Source: Escallonia rubra (lineage: Eukaryota > Streptophyta > Magnoliopsida > Escalloniales > Escalloniaceae). From it: a stretch of 64,000 nucleotides of DNA. The stretch's first letter is position 1; each line of letters begins with the position of its first letter. Shown here piece by piece: positions 48,602-60,588 of this stretch. The translations under genes and the position numbers were made by a program. Location: contig JAVXUO010000397.1 of NCBI GenBank assembly GCA_033065855.1, forward strand, positions 116,001 to 180,000. The letters run 5' to 3'. The notes beneath the pieces are model-generated. The model was not told where the DNA came from and made no database searches. It saw only the letters and a list, made by a program, of their open reading frames with translations.

Positions 48602-49192
48602 AGAGGGTAGAGCAGAGGGTTTAAACAAGATCACCATAATACCTATCGTACGTTATATTACAGTCAGTCAGCTGAAGTAGAAAAAGACAACTATGTCGCC
48701 AGTCTTACCATGTTTGGCAGATTACTTAGATGATTTCAGATTGCTTTTATTCACAGCGTTTTGTTTGCCTTCGACTTCTAGCATTTTATAGCTTTCCATT
48801 TTTGGCAGATCCTCTCAAGTCACATAATAGTTGGTTGCTACGCCATTTAGCTGCTATCGTTCTTCTTTACAAATTATACACAAATTAGTGTAATAAGAAA
48901 AATATCCGAACATTTCAACAATAATCATTGCATGCACACACTTGGACAACTTTACAGGCCGCTTCTGTGGAACATACTAGGTCAATACTTCGACAAGCAC
49001 CAAAACAAAACTTCAATTTCGCTTTCACATTCCTAAAAACTAATTTGTACGGGTAGACCCTATTCCCCAAAGATCACACTTGTAAAAATCAGCCCTTTCA
49101 ACAAAATCATATGTTATTATATGCTAAAGAACTTGTTCAGGTTACCATAAAAAAATAGTGGTATTTCATATATCCAATGAAGTGTAAAATGT
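48602..49192. other. Spacer downstream of the nucleotidase gene
   Basis: No feature is recognised. It should contain the 3' UTR of the - strand gene that ends at 49193. Confidence 0.4.
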
Positions 49193-52100
49193 CTACGAAA
49201 CAATCCATGATACTAGTTCATGCTCCACCTCTTCCCAGTTGTGTACCTTGGTGACCAAGGGGTGTTGAGTAACGGACTCTGTCTTGCACCAAGGATAGGA
49301 ATTCTCGTAATCAAAAAGCAGAACCCTCATTCCAGCTTCAGCACACTCAATGGCATATCTTGGGTTATCGTCAATCAAAACTTTTGCTCCCAATGACCTG
49401 TCCGAAACAGCTCACCATGAGAAATCCCATCAGTAATGTCTTGAGCAATTTTGCCCAGAATTTTTTATACATTAAATGCATCAATTTTCTGACTAAGCCA
49501 GAGAATACTCACATATGCATAGTATACTGTAGTAATAGGCTACTCAATTTCAGACGTGAGCTTCTCAGCATTACCAGAAAAAAAAGAGCAGCTATAATAT
49601 GCATAATTACCACACAAAAATACCCTTGAGCACATAACCTGCAAATTTCTGATTTAGGTCGAGACTGTCCATCTAAAGCGAAGTGATTTCCGAAGTGAAT
49701 CTCCTGAAACAGTCCTGCATAATGCTTCTCTATCCACTCAATTGTGTGGTCTTTTATTGCATTCTGCCTGGACCTAATAAGGAATGTTGAATGTTTCAGT
49801 GCTCCAGTTGGGTTAATCACAATTGACAATTAGACATGCATGACTCGAAATACATACGTGACTACGGATAAATTACAAAATCTTGATAACTTTTGAAGAG
49901 CCTGGCGAGCCCCTGGAATAGGATATATCCCACTCCTGAAATAGGACGTCTTAAAAAACTCATGAACACGGATATCAGCTGTAGAAAGAAGAATGTCAGC
50001 AATTCTCATATACACAAACTCTTGGAGCATTCACGTTAGAGTCTCTGGGCTTAATTGAAATTTAAAGTCATGGCTAATTCATATACTGGCAAACATATAA
50101 CAACAGTCAATATTTCGCTCTAATGACAGATCAATACCACTCTGCAAAGTCCAATAACATGAAGACATATGCTTATGGAACCATTCTTTTCATCAAAGCA
50201 AGGCTTTTGCAGACAATAAGGGCACAATCCAGAGGTTCACTTAATAATATCAGTTCACTTAGCAGCATTTTCTCAGGCCCTTGGCAGTGAAACACCAAGC
50301 CTATGTTTGATTGCACCTCCATTGGTGTCTACATTGTTTTAAAAGAGCTAAATTTGTTTAAGTTTCCATTTCCGTTTTCTGAAAGCAACAAATTAAACAC
50401 AATTCACCAATTCATAGGACAGACGTTCTCAACCCTGTTTGGAATTCGTTCCACTCAGTTTGACAGAGAAAATGTGTGGGTATCCCTATCCATTTAATTT
50501 TCATTATCTTCACACTCATGGAATTCTGAAAAGGCATCTTTCTTATCTTCCCAAAAAACTGAAAACAACAAAGATAAATGTAAGTGATTGTCGCATCCTT
50601 CATCTTGACGGAAGATGAGAGACAAGTATCAGAGTGGTGTTACAAATAACCGAAGTCAATATGAAGCAAAATATTGACATAGCATTGGGGAAATTTGGAT
50701 TTTCAAACTTCCCATATGGACTTCGAATACTCGTATACAAGCGCACACTAGATATAGTTCTGAAACGAATAAGGTAAAGCAAGTGTAAGAACCAGCAATA
50801 CCTTCATCACGGGAACAATTCCAAATCTGCGAGAATATAAGGAAAATAAAAAACATACATCAGATGTGATTCTTTCTGACAGCAGAAGCTGTTCAATAGA
50901 ATAGCCAACACAGTCTGGTGGATCAACCCTACCAGAGAATGTAGCACTCTCAGACCTTTATCAATAAGCTTAGAACGAAAATAAGAAGCTATAGCTACCA
51001 CATTTGCCTACCACTCAATGCAAGATCAAACTTAAAGCATGTCTCTATGGCAAATAACACACGCATAAACACTTGAGAAGGGAAAAAGAAAAAAATAAAA
51101 CACTCAAAAACAAGCACACCGAACTGTAACCCAAATACAAGTACTTGGTCCACAAACTAGTCCACCAGGGATAAGCATCTTGGACTACGACAGTAGGTCA
51201 GCTGAACCAGATCTTTAATTTCCCTTTTTAGCATAAAATAAGCAGATTGTGATTAAACAAAATACGTACATGCCTATGCACCCAACAAAGTATAGCAATT
51301 CTTCTGAGAAATAATGGCATGGCAAATTCTTCTAGTCATGATAAAAAGGCCACGAAACTCACTAAAAACTTACCCTTGGATGACCTTTTCTACTGTAAAT
51401 TTCCAACTTACGTAGATGACCTGGTTACTTATTTCTCAAGCGAAGAGCCCAAGAGAAGTTGTGGCCAGGGAGGAGGAAAGGAAAAAGAAGAACCAGGGAA
51501 GTATGCGAGAGTGTGGTCCACGAATAAGGAGGATCAACCCCTTTTCTATCTAAGAAGGGACATATATAGTCAACCCCCATGTGTGGCCTACACATACGGG
51601 GATCTAGCAACAGGGAAATGTGTCCCTAAGCAGGTATGGCGACTAATTTTACGCTAATGCTAGGTAGCTGCAGGACTACGCTACAGTTGAGCGCGCCTCG
51701 CCAGACTGACTGTCGGGGCCACGTAGAGTGACTATGTCCCCATGAAACCACCACCTTTGTGGATCCCCCAGGTGGGCCATGGTGTGACGTGGCCATACGC
51801 GGCGCTTATGCCACTTGGGTTAAACTTCCCAACATCTACATCTACTTTATTGTGTTATGTCAGTTACACATTCAGGATGATGATATACACAATCATTAGA
51901 AGTTCAGGAAAAGATTTTATGTTGGCTATGAGCTTTTTTAGGAGAATCAGTTTACGTTTCGCAGAAGTTGCAGAAACACTTGCTGAAAGTTGTGCGGAAG
52001 GTGTTTGGCTAAAAGTGTTGAAGACAATTTTAATGTGGGAAAATAACCAAGAAGGGCATCACAGAACATGCAGGATTCTCAATACTTTCTGTTCAGAAGA

Positions 52101-54281
52101 ACTTCAAAAAAAGCAAATCATATAATATGGTTATCTAGTCACCCTTTTATATTACCATATCCCCTATAAATATTTTTGAACAGAACAATGATCAGAGACA
52201 AAACTTTAGCTGAACAACAATAAACTAAGGAAGTGCAAAAAAACAGGTATATAAATAGCTCCATCCAAAAATTTCAATAGTTATACAGTCCTTATATAGT
52301 GAAACCAATTCAATATCTTTCACCATCTAGTCGATGGTCTCTTTCTAGTAGAAATCTTCTTTAATTCACAAATAATTCAAAAGGGCATTCAATGTTATTT
52401 ATTAAAAAGTGCGAGGATAATCTAGTACTTTTGTTGGTCAAACTTGTTTCTCCAAAAGTGTTTAAAAAAAATACCACAAAAGTGTGGTTTACGGTTTTGA
52501 AAACTCTCTCTTTGTTGGGGTGTTTTAAACACTTTGTTTTCTTTCTTTTTGCCAAACACCACATAAACCTGTTTGAAACTTTTAGAACAGTTTTGACAAC
52601 TCTAGAATCAATCCAGACATCCTCTTAGCGCAAAAGCTTAATATAGTCCGGTCGCAAACTCAGTGAATAAGAAAGAAGAGGTCAGGAAGCATAAACACAG
52701 TATCGTATACGCATAGGGGTATTTGTATTTCAGTAAAAAATGTGGAGACAACTATTAGTTATAAGCTTCTTTTTTTTCCCCTCTTTTCTCTTTTTTCCAA
52801 TTTTTTTGGTGGGGGTGTTTATGAGGAAGTTGCCCACTCATTAGTGCACACCAAGAAGATTGTAAATGCATATAAAATCATTTTTGTTTTCATTTTCGAC
52901 ATGATGGCCTGTCTGCATCAAAATCTCTGTAAAGATTATAGAATTGTACCAGCCCACAGCTGGCCTACTCCAAGATTGACGAGGACTCTCCCTGCAGTCA
53001 GTTAAGGTAATTGAGCATGGCATCACGATGCCAGCTTAGATCGAAGCTGCTATAATAACCTGAAACTCAGTTATCCCCTAAAGCAGTCCTACCTGGTTCA
53101 CAATTCGCTTAGATACCTGGAATGTCCATGCAGAAGTGGTTCATAGGGGTTGTGCGTGTGTAGTAACTCTGATCTAAATTATCATCCTCAAGAAGGCAGG
53201 CAAAAAGAAAAGACAAATAACCCTCAAGTATCCATCCAGAAGTAAGCCGATTGCTTAGTTGCGACTTCTAAGCTTGAACACATTCTCTTGGCCAGTTGGT
53301 CTGTTTGAGAAATGGGGAAATACACTAATGCAGCATCGAATATTACATTGTATTATTTTCCCCTTTAATTTCCAGAGTATGAGCTATCCTACGATACGAT
53401 AAATATAGAGCAGCATAAATGCTATTTAACTGATGATACTTAATGCTACCACAGAAGTCTATTAAAGGCTTAGCTGATAATACCTTGAAGAACTCATACA
53501 CATGGTACTCTGAGATGGAATGCTTCATGGAGTAGCGATCCGCAATGAATCTATTCAAAGCTGAAATGAAGCTTCCAAGAACTACATGCCAGACGAAAAT
53601 AAAGACAACTAAGCATCAGCCGACATAATAGCAAGCTTGAATTACAATCAGCTAAAACTTGATCAGCAGCTGCTAAAATTACAAGGCTGTGTGTGCAGCT
53701 CTTGATAGAAGATAACATTCAGAATAACTCGTTGCAAGTTCTAAAGCTGCCAAAGACATAATTATCTTAAAGTCACCATTTTGGCTAAAAAATTGCAAAC
53801 ATGATCGGCTAAATCAGAGAATGCATAATAAGATGCTCCTACAAGAGAAGGGAATACCCTCGTCGACATCAACGGCAACGGCGACCTTTTCAGTGGAAGA
53901 TTGATCAGAGGATCCAACAGAACCACCACTGTGATAAGTGCCATTTTGGTTTAACCGCATTATGTGACGGGTATCTTCTTCTTCTTTTTCTTCTTCTAGC
54001 AATTGCTGCAAGCACGGAGGAGCAAAGAAGGCGGCGGCGGCAGCGTTATTGCTATCAACGCTGTTATTGCCGCTGCCGCGAGTGCTGGAAGAAGAGTAAC
54101 AGCAGGCAGTGGCAGTTCCCCTGAGAGACAAGAGTCCTGCTCTGCCGCTGATACAATTGACCCGGCGGCTGACACGGCCTCTGCTGAAACTAGTATTGTC
54201 AGTGGTGTTGGTGTTAGGGGTGAGAGCGGATCGGAAGTTGGAGCTGCAGGAAGAAGAGGAGGAGCAGGTGGCGACGGCCAT
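49193..54281 (-). CDS. HAD-superfamily 5'(3')-deoxyribonucleotidase-like protein, six exons
   Basis: Proteins of this type are HAD-fold phosphatases; nucleotidase activity is assigned by family only. Exons on the - strand: 54281-53858, 53581-53484, 50826-50802, 49978-49858, 49773-49639, 49397-49193, totalling 1008 nt (335 aa). The N-terminal 130 or so residues are rich in Ser, Ala, Asn and Arg, with few acids early on, resembling a plastid or mitochondrial transit peptide. The HAD motifs follow in order: VAVDVDEVLGSF (motif I), LSVVTSRQ (motif II), and RPKSEICRSLGAKVLIDDNP (Lys plus motif III DD). The C-terminus is VEHELVSWIVS. Exon 3 has only 25 nt. Intron 2 spans 2.7 kb. All junctions are GT-AG and in frame, and no defect was seen. 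Confidence 0.9.
50827..53483 (-). other. Large intron 2 of the nucleotidase-like gene
   Basis: Open frames on the + strand at 51319-51657 and 51742-52125 have no recognised homology and lie wholly in the intron. The GC-rich block at about 51640-51800 differs in composition from its surroundings and may be an old insertion, but no ends were found. Confidence 0.4.
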
Positions 54282-54492
54282 TAAAATACAACCCCAAAGG
54301 TGGTGGTGGTGGTGACGCAGGTGCGATAAAATTAACCTCACACTTGGCCTTTGTATCATAACGATATCTATTGAATCTCTAACGCCTTTCGTACTACGAG
54401 TAGAGTAGTAGTCTAATTAATTACAAACAATGATTCACTCCACTATCCGGTCTATCCCTAATCCTATGCCCCTCCCCCTATTCTCACAAGGA

Positions 54493-54495
<3 letters not shown>
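54282..54495 (-). promoter_or_regulatory. Promoter-proximal region of the nucleotidase-like gene
   Basis: The 5' UTR and core promoter should lie here. A GA/CT-rich tract (54496-54522) lies about 215-240 bp upstream of the ATG. No convincing TATA box was fixed. Confidence 0.35.

Positions 54496-54522
<27 letters not shown>
54496..54522. repeat. (CT)n microsatellite
   Basis: An uninterrupted CT run. A similar run occurs at 56957-56986 at the matching place in the second copy of the local duplication. Confidence 0.95.
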
Positions 54523-54526
<4 letters not shown>

Positions 54527-54599
54527 ATCTGTTTTTGATCTATACAATTACACGCCTCGCGAATCCACAAGAATAATACTGATTGATTGGATTTGTGAA

Positions 54600-54746
54600 G
54601 AAGGCACTCGCAAGATCCTCTCCACACCAACAACCAATTTTGTTACTTACAGCCGGAGCTTCTACTTCTAGCCCTAACATCCCGTGCGATTCGATTTAAT
54701 TGAAATGCGAATCTATTTTCCTACGTACAACCCTTAATTGTTACTT

Positions 54747-54784
<38 letters not shown>

Positions 54785-55152
54785 GCCAAATTAAACCTGA
54801 CCCTCCTCTCTGTATTAATAAAAAATTACAGAAAATTATTTCCATCCTTTGCTTCGCAAATCGGGAGTTGTCTCATAAACCAAATCAACATACATATATT
54901 TCGGATCCATGACTGCCAAAAATGGGAAGCTGTGGCATCAAAAATCCCCTTTTTTTATATATATCTTTTTTTCTTTTTAATTGGATAAAACAAATAACTT
55001 TTAAAACTATCTAAACCTCACGAACAACATTCAATCAGAAATATTGCTTAAAACTGTTAGATTGTTTGGAACCATCACATAAAGACACACTAACGTTGTT
55101 AGATGAGAGCTAATAAAGAGAGCCATGTGGTTATAACACAATATATCCTTTA
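54600..55152. repeat. Local segmental duplication, copy 1 (continues 56582-56730)
   Basis: Sequence around AGATCCTCTCCACA, ACAGCCGGAGCTTCTACTTC and ATGGGCCAAATTAA recurs at 57070-57420, and text to about 57760 matches the part after the element at 56582. A (AT)n run (54750-54782) is private to this copy. A third partial copy lies at about 56745-56935. Confidence 0.85.
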
Positions 55153-56581
55153 GGGTCCAATTGACAATTGAAATTGAGAATTGAGAATTGCAATTCAATT
55201 CCAATTTCCAAGAAATTGGAATTGAATTGAATTTGTAATTCTATTGATTGGTTAGCACATAAAATTAGGTTGAGAATTGAAAATTGCTAAAGTAAAGAAA
55301 AAAAAAATAAAGTAACAAGATAGCTGTCAGTAAAAAAATTGTAAAAAATTGAAATTGCTAAACTAAAAATTATATTTTAAATTACTAAAGTAAAATTCCA
55401 TTAAATTCAAATTGCTAAAGCAAAACATATATTTTGATCACAATCACCACAACTAATTTTATTAAGTTGCACAACTGCCGTTTATAGATATAAAAATATG
55501 AAATTTATCCGAAGAAAGTTAGTAGAAATCTTCACAGTAACAATTAAAATGCGAGTCACAAATTTTTTCAACTCCCATAGATCAACATCCAGTAAAAAGA
55601 ACAGTTTCAACATCAGTAAGAACAGTTTCAAAATAGCACCTAAAGGAATAACATCTTATATAGACAATAACAAAAAATAGTTCCTAAAGAAATAATATTT
55701 CGGATAGGTAATTAGTCAATCGTGTCAAACTCGTCGTCCACGCCTAGCTTGATATTCAGCTAACATGCCCTTAGCTAAGTTCTCTTTACATGTGATCCTT
55801 TCAGTCGTAAGTCAAATAGATCTTATCACTTCCTCATCACTTGTGTCATCTAAATTGGAGCAGCTGCTTATTTTGCATCAACCTTGACCAAATAGTTCTA
55901 CCAAATAATTTTGCACATAAGAGCAAATATATTTACCACTACATAAAAATAGAAACTGATTTATAGAGTATAACTAAAATGAAAAAAAAACTAATGATCC
56001 AGCATTCTCAAAATTTCCTACAGCAATTTTTTAGCGCCATGCAAGAATAATGATCCAATCTAGGTTGAACCCTATAAACACTAGACATGATCTCAAAGTA
56101 TCTCCTTCCCTCTTCTGCAAGTCTTGAATTACCGTCGCTGCCATAAAAAAGAGTAGATCATTGCCGCCGTCAAAGCAATAGATCGTTGCCGCCATCGCCG
56201 TCAAATTAGTCGATCGTAGCCACCACCGTATGCACAATGGATTTTCGCTTCCATGGTGAGGTAGAATCAAAGAGAAGAGAGAATGAAGAGAAGAACTACC
56301 GAGGTTGAATAAGAAGAAGAAGGAAGGGAATGTCGTGTAGAGGCTCTGAGTGAAGAAGGAGAAACAGTGACAAAATACAATGGGCTAGAATTATAACTTT
56401 GAGGTTGGGACTCAAGAATTGAACATTGGACATTAGTCTATATTTTTAATTCCTTAGAATTGAATATGAATTGTAATTCTAATTTCAATTAAGTTGTCCA
56501 AACAACAGAATTATAATTCTTAAGGTTCAATTCCAAAATCAATCTCAATTCAAAGGCTAATTCTGTGATCCAATTGGACCC
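55153..56581. mobile_element. PIF/Harbinger-type element with TTA target duplication
   Basis: The 1429-bp insert begins GGGTCCAATTGAC and ends CCAATTGGACCC, with TTA on both sides (55150-55152 and 56582-56584). Subterminal AATTGAATT-rich blocks mirror each other. A GGGTCCAATTG-type end with a TTA duplication fits PIF/Harbinger. A weak - strand trace (about 55740-55850, KENLAKGMLAEYQ) may be a relic of the MYB/SANT-like ORF. It is too short for an intact transposase. The duplicate at about 57635 lacks the element. Confidence 0.82.
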
Positions 56582-56954
56582 TTAGAGATGTGAGGAGGCT
56601 AAGAAACTTTACTTTGGGTATGAGAAGATTTGAAAAAATGGTAAAACTGTCAAAGCTGAAGGTTCTACGGCTTTTTGACACGCTTTGAAAAGGAGTCCCG
56701 GCCTTCATACCATACAACGTGGAAATTCCTAAATTACTTTCATTTTCCCCCTCTTTTTATTTGTATAAAAACAAATAACTTCAAAGGTCGTCAAAGTTAA
56801 GATGTCCAAACCTCGGGAACGACATTCAATTATGAATATGGTTAGAACCGTTAAATAATGACTTATGTCGTAAGATGGGGACTACTTAAGAGAGGCATGT
56901 GGTTATAGCATAGTACATCGTTTAGAAAATGCATGCCGAAGACTAGGAAGGCCA

Positions 56955-56956
<2 letters not shown>

Positions 56957-56986
<30 letters not shown>
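56957..56986. repeat. (CT)n microsatellite
   Basis: An uninterrupted CT run followed by a GATT/GATC repeat. Confidence 0.95.
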
Positions 56987-56989
<3 letters not shown>

Positions 56990-57069
56990 TGATTGATCGA
57001 TCGATCTTGATCTCGATCTATTCCCTTACTATACAATTACACGCCTTGCAAGCCACAAGAATATACTGA

Positions 57070-57760
57070 TTAATTGGATTTTTGAAGCAGGCACTCACTA
57101 GATCCTCTCCACAGTAACAACCAATTTTGTAATTACAGCCGGAGCTTCTACTTCTAGACCTAATACACCATGCGATTCGATTCGATTGGAATGCGAATCT
57201 ATTTTTACTTACTGTATTAAGTAAGATATGGGCCAAATTAATGCTGACACTCCTTACTGTATTAATGAACTAAGGAAAATTATTGCCATCCTTGTCTTCA
57301 CAAATCGGTGGTTGTTTCATAAACCAAACCAACATACATATTTTTTTGGGTCAATGACATCCGACTTTTTTTTTTTTTTTTGGCGAAAATGGGGCTGTGG
57401 CCTCAAAAATCCCTGGCTTTGATTTTTTTTTTCTTTACTTCTTTTTAGTTGGATAAAAACAAATAACTTCTAAGATATCAAAGTTAACATGCTTAAGTCT
57501 CACGAATGACGTTCAATCATTAGTATTGCTTAGAACCTTTAGATAATTGCTTAGAAGAATCAGATAAAGAGACATTGATGTTGTAAAATGTGGGCTACTT
57601 AAGAGAAGCGTGTGTAATTATTACAAAATATATCCTTTAGAAAGGTTTGGAGGCTAAGAAATGATTTTTAGTGCAAAGATCTTAAAAGAACTTGAAACAG
57701 TCAAGGCCGAAGGTTTAGGACCTTCTGACAAGTTTTGGGAAAGCCTTCATACCAACCATT
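57070..57760. repeat. Local segmental duplication, copy 2
   Basis: This copy matches 54600-55152 plus 56582-56730. At about 57630-57640 it reads ATATATCCTTTAGAAAGG, the uninterrupted version of the site that holds the PIF/Harbinger element in copy 1. Both copies contain short open frames starting MGQI, but neither is convincing as a gene. Confidence 0.85.
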
Positions 57761-58052
57761 ATTGAACACAATCACTGATAGAATTTGGATACGAAGTTAA
57801 AAGTTAAGTACACAAATATCGAGCCAGCCGATCCTAACATAATTTATGAGGAGGCCTGGAAGCCTTCTCCTCTGAGATGTCTCCGATGATGCGACTCTCC
57901 CGGCAAGTCTCAAATCAATGTCGAACGGGGGCAAAAGCCCTAGCACTCTTCAGTGTACCAAGGGAAGCCAAGAACACTAGTGTTTTAACAAACGAGCAAA
58001 AGGGGTAACGTAGAGACATCAAAGTAAAGAGCTTGAAAAATCAAAAACAATT

Positions 58053-58491
58053 CACTACAAGAAATAAGGCATTTAGCGCCTGCTACTCCGACAGTTGTTA
58101 AATTAGACATTTAGCGACCGCTTTTGTAAATCTATCATAAGCGATTGCTAAGCGTATATAAATGATGGCGGATTACTGATTTTATTAAATAAAATATAGC
58201 AACATGATTACAATTAGCAACCGCAAAAATTAATAACTTCAGAAAATTAGCGACTGCTATAATGGTGCTAATCTGGTCAACGAGGTCGCTAATCAGAAAG
58301 TATTAATTGCCAAAAAATATATAGCAACCGCCGTGAGATCGATAAACTGGTCAACACGGTCGTTAATTTTAGTGACCGCGAAGTTTTTGCGGTCGCTAAA
58401 CTGCCTACAACGACAACGTTAACGATCACTAAATACAATTAACGACCGGGCAATACCATTTAATGACCGCGTTCTGCTTCTTCTTGTAGTG
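58053..58491. mobile_element. CACTA-like non-autonomous element
   Basis: The ends are CACTACAAGAA and TTCTTGTAGTG. Many GCGACCGC and GGTCGCTAA-type motifs fill the 439 bp in both orientations, as in the subterminal regions of CACTA (En/Spm) elements. A clean 3-bp target duplication was not found (ATT against AAA), so the limits are less sure. Confidence 0.65.
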
Positions 58492-60240
58492 AAATCCTAC
58501 AGTTCTTCATCCGTACTTGGGGACAACAGTTAATTCTTTAAGCCCTACTTTTTTGCCCTGTTGCCTGACCAGTAGTGCAAAAGTAGACATGAGGTGTAAT
58601 AGCCTGTGTTGTTTCATTCTCAGGCACGCCAGAACGGCAAAAACCCTTTCTACATCGGCCAAAAGTTAGCTAAATCTGAAAGGCTTAAGGTTGTGCATGC
58701 TATCTTCGTGGTGTGATAATTTTTAATTATTTTAGTCAATCTCTAATGAAATTAAACTCATGATACGTCTGCCAAAAAAAAATAAAAATTAAGACCACTA
58801 TAATGACGTAATGTACAAAGTTACATTCATCAAGACATGCAAATTATTATTTATGAAAGTGGATTCGTATTTGGGCACAGCCGGATTGATGTAAACCAAG
58901 CATTGGATTCCGATACAAGAAAAAAAGCACAATCTAACCCCATTGCAACTTTGTAAGCCCTGCTATAAACATTCAAAGCAGTAATAGTAATGATGGAGTG
59001 ATTATACGTGTCAAGTGACTCCAAGATGGATGCCACATTACAAAAATGTAGTACCCAAAATTTGCCTTTTTATATTTGGTAAAGGCAAAAATACTTTTGA
59101 ATCATTAACTTAAGGGACCTGAAAAATACTTGTTCAGTTCAAATGTAGTTTTATTAACCTTTAATCACCGAACAATTTTCTAAATTTTAGACAAAAAACA
59201 CAAACAACGTATGTTGTACTTGATTTTTTTTATTCCCCTCCTTTTTAAGTTAAAGGAGAGAATGATGATATATATGTTGAAACATGAGATATTTCTCAAT
59301 GGTTACATGAGTAGTCAAATTACCTTTCATGGAGAACAAAATAATAGCAGTATGATTACAACCAGATTGAGAGAGTTTAAGCTAAAGGACTAATAAATTA
59401 CAAAGGAGCAGTTAGAAAGACAAATTAAAGATCAGGATTATGTAGCTGTAAGTCCAAAAGGTTGGTCTACATCTCCTGAAAATGCTGCAAAAAGCTGCTT
59501 GACTTTATCCTTAGCTGTCTTGATCTGATTATTTGTACAGTGGCTTAGTTGGATGAAGTGATATTCTTGTAAAGCTAAACGAATATCATTCAGTAGTCCA
59601 ATAAAGATGGCATCTGTCAATCTAGGGATCTGGAACTGAGAAACGATGAATTTATCATGATGATGAGTAAAAAGTGAACGTGTGTAAGAGATAATATGCT
59701 AATCCAAAGTAAGCAAAGACTAAAGAAGTGGTTGGTTCTTGGCAAGGACATCTTAAATTGATTTTGAAGTGAGGGTTAGAAGTAACTTGAGCAATTTGAG
59801 AGTGATTGAAATCCTTTGAAGTTTTATTCCACTCCTTGTGAATGACGTAATATAACCCACTTAATATCCTCTTGGGCTTTTCTTAAAAATCCCTTCACAT
59901 TTCTTTGCAAAAGAGCAGAGGATGGTAATATAATCTTTAGAAGAGTAAAACTGAATGCAAAAATTTGGCTGTTACCCCGGTTGGAGAAATCTTCCTCTTA
60001 TCATCTATGTAGTGATAATGAATCGTCTCTAAATATTTCTAGTGACTTTTATTTAGTAATACTAAAAAAATGCTGTTAATAATTGTCACTGAAAGTGTTA
60101 AAAAAATGTCACTAGCAACATTTTAGCGACTATTAATTGTCACGATACACGGGATTGAAGGAAAATTCTGGTTGGAGCGAAAATTTGTTCAAATTGAAAT
60201 GGTAGGAAGGATCCTACCCCCTCGCAAAATGTGTTAACCC
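58492..60240. other. Spacer upstream of the glycosyltransferase gene
   Basis: No gene is recognised. Two - strand frames (58851-59036 and 59438-59620) are tidy in composition but match no family I know. GTCACT/AGCGAC text at about 60000-60140 is transposon-like. Confidence 0.4.
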
Positions 60241-60245
60241 CCCCA

Positions 60246-60522
60246 CCCCTTTCTTCCCGTGCATTGCCTATGGCTCCGGCATTTAATGCAATCCTCTCTC
60301 AACAAGTAGGATCCTATTTAGTCGCAACAAGTACGAAGCCTCTCTCTCTCTCTCTCTCTCTTCCATGCATTACTTGTGACCTCCACTTCCCCCCTTCTTC
60401 CCGTGCATTGCCTATGGCACCGGCATTTAATGCAATCCTCTCTCAACAAGTAGGATCCTATTCAGTCGCAACAAGTACGAAGCCTCTCTCTCTCTTCCAT
60501 GCATTAGTTGTGGCCTCCACTT
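60246..60522 (+). repeat. Promoter-region tandem duplication, about 143-bp period
   Basis: CCCGTGCATTGCCTATGGC through AAGTACGAAGCCTCTCTCTC appears twice in direct order ahead of the glycosyltransferase start. The copies differ at a few sites and in CT-run length. Confidence 0.9.
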
Positions 60523-60543
60523 CTCATGCAATCCTTGCCAAAA

Positions 60544-60551
60544 CTATAAAA
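60544..60551 (+). promoter_or_regulatory. TATA box of the glycosyltransferase gene
   Basis: CTATAAAA stands 38-45 bp before the ATG at 60589, so the leader would be very short. Confidence 0.55.
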
Positions 60552-60588
60552 AACCAAAACTAATCTCCATCCTCTTACAAACCCAAAC

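Noticed and set aside
51319-52125. Two + strand frames of 112 and 127 aa
   Set aside because: They lie within intron 2 of the - strand nucleotidase-like gene and show no recognised motif or splice partners.
58851-59620. Small - strand frames as genes
   Set aside because: Two stop-free stretches of about 60 aa have no homology that I recognise and no linked exons.
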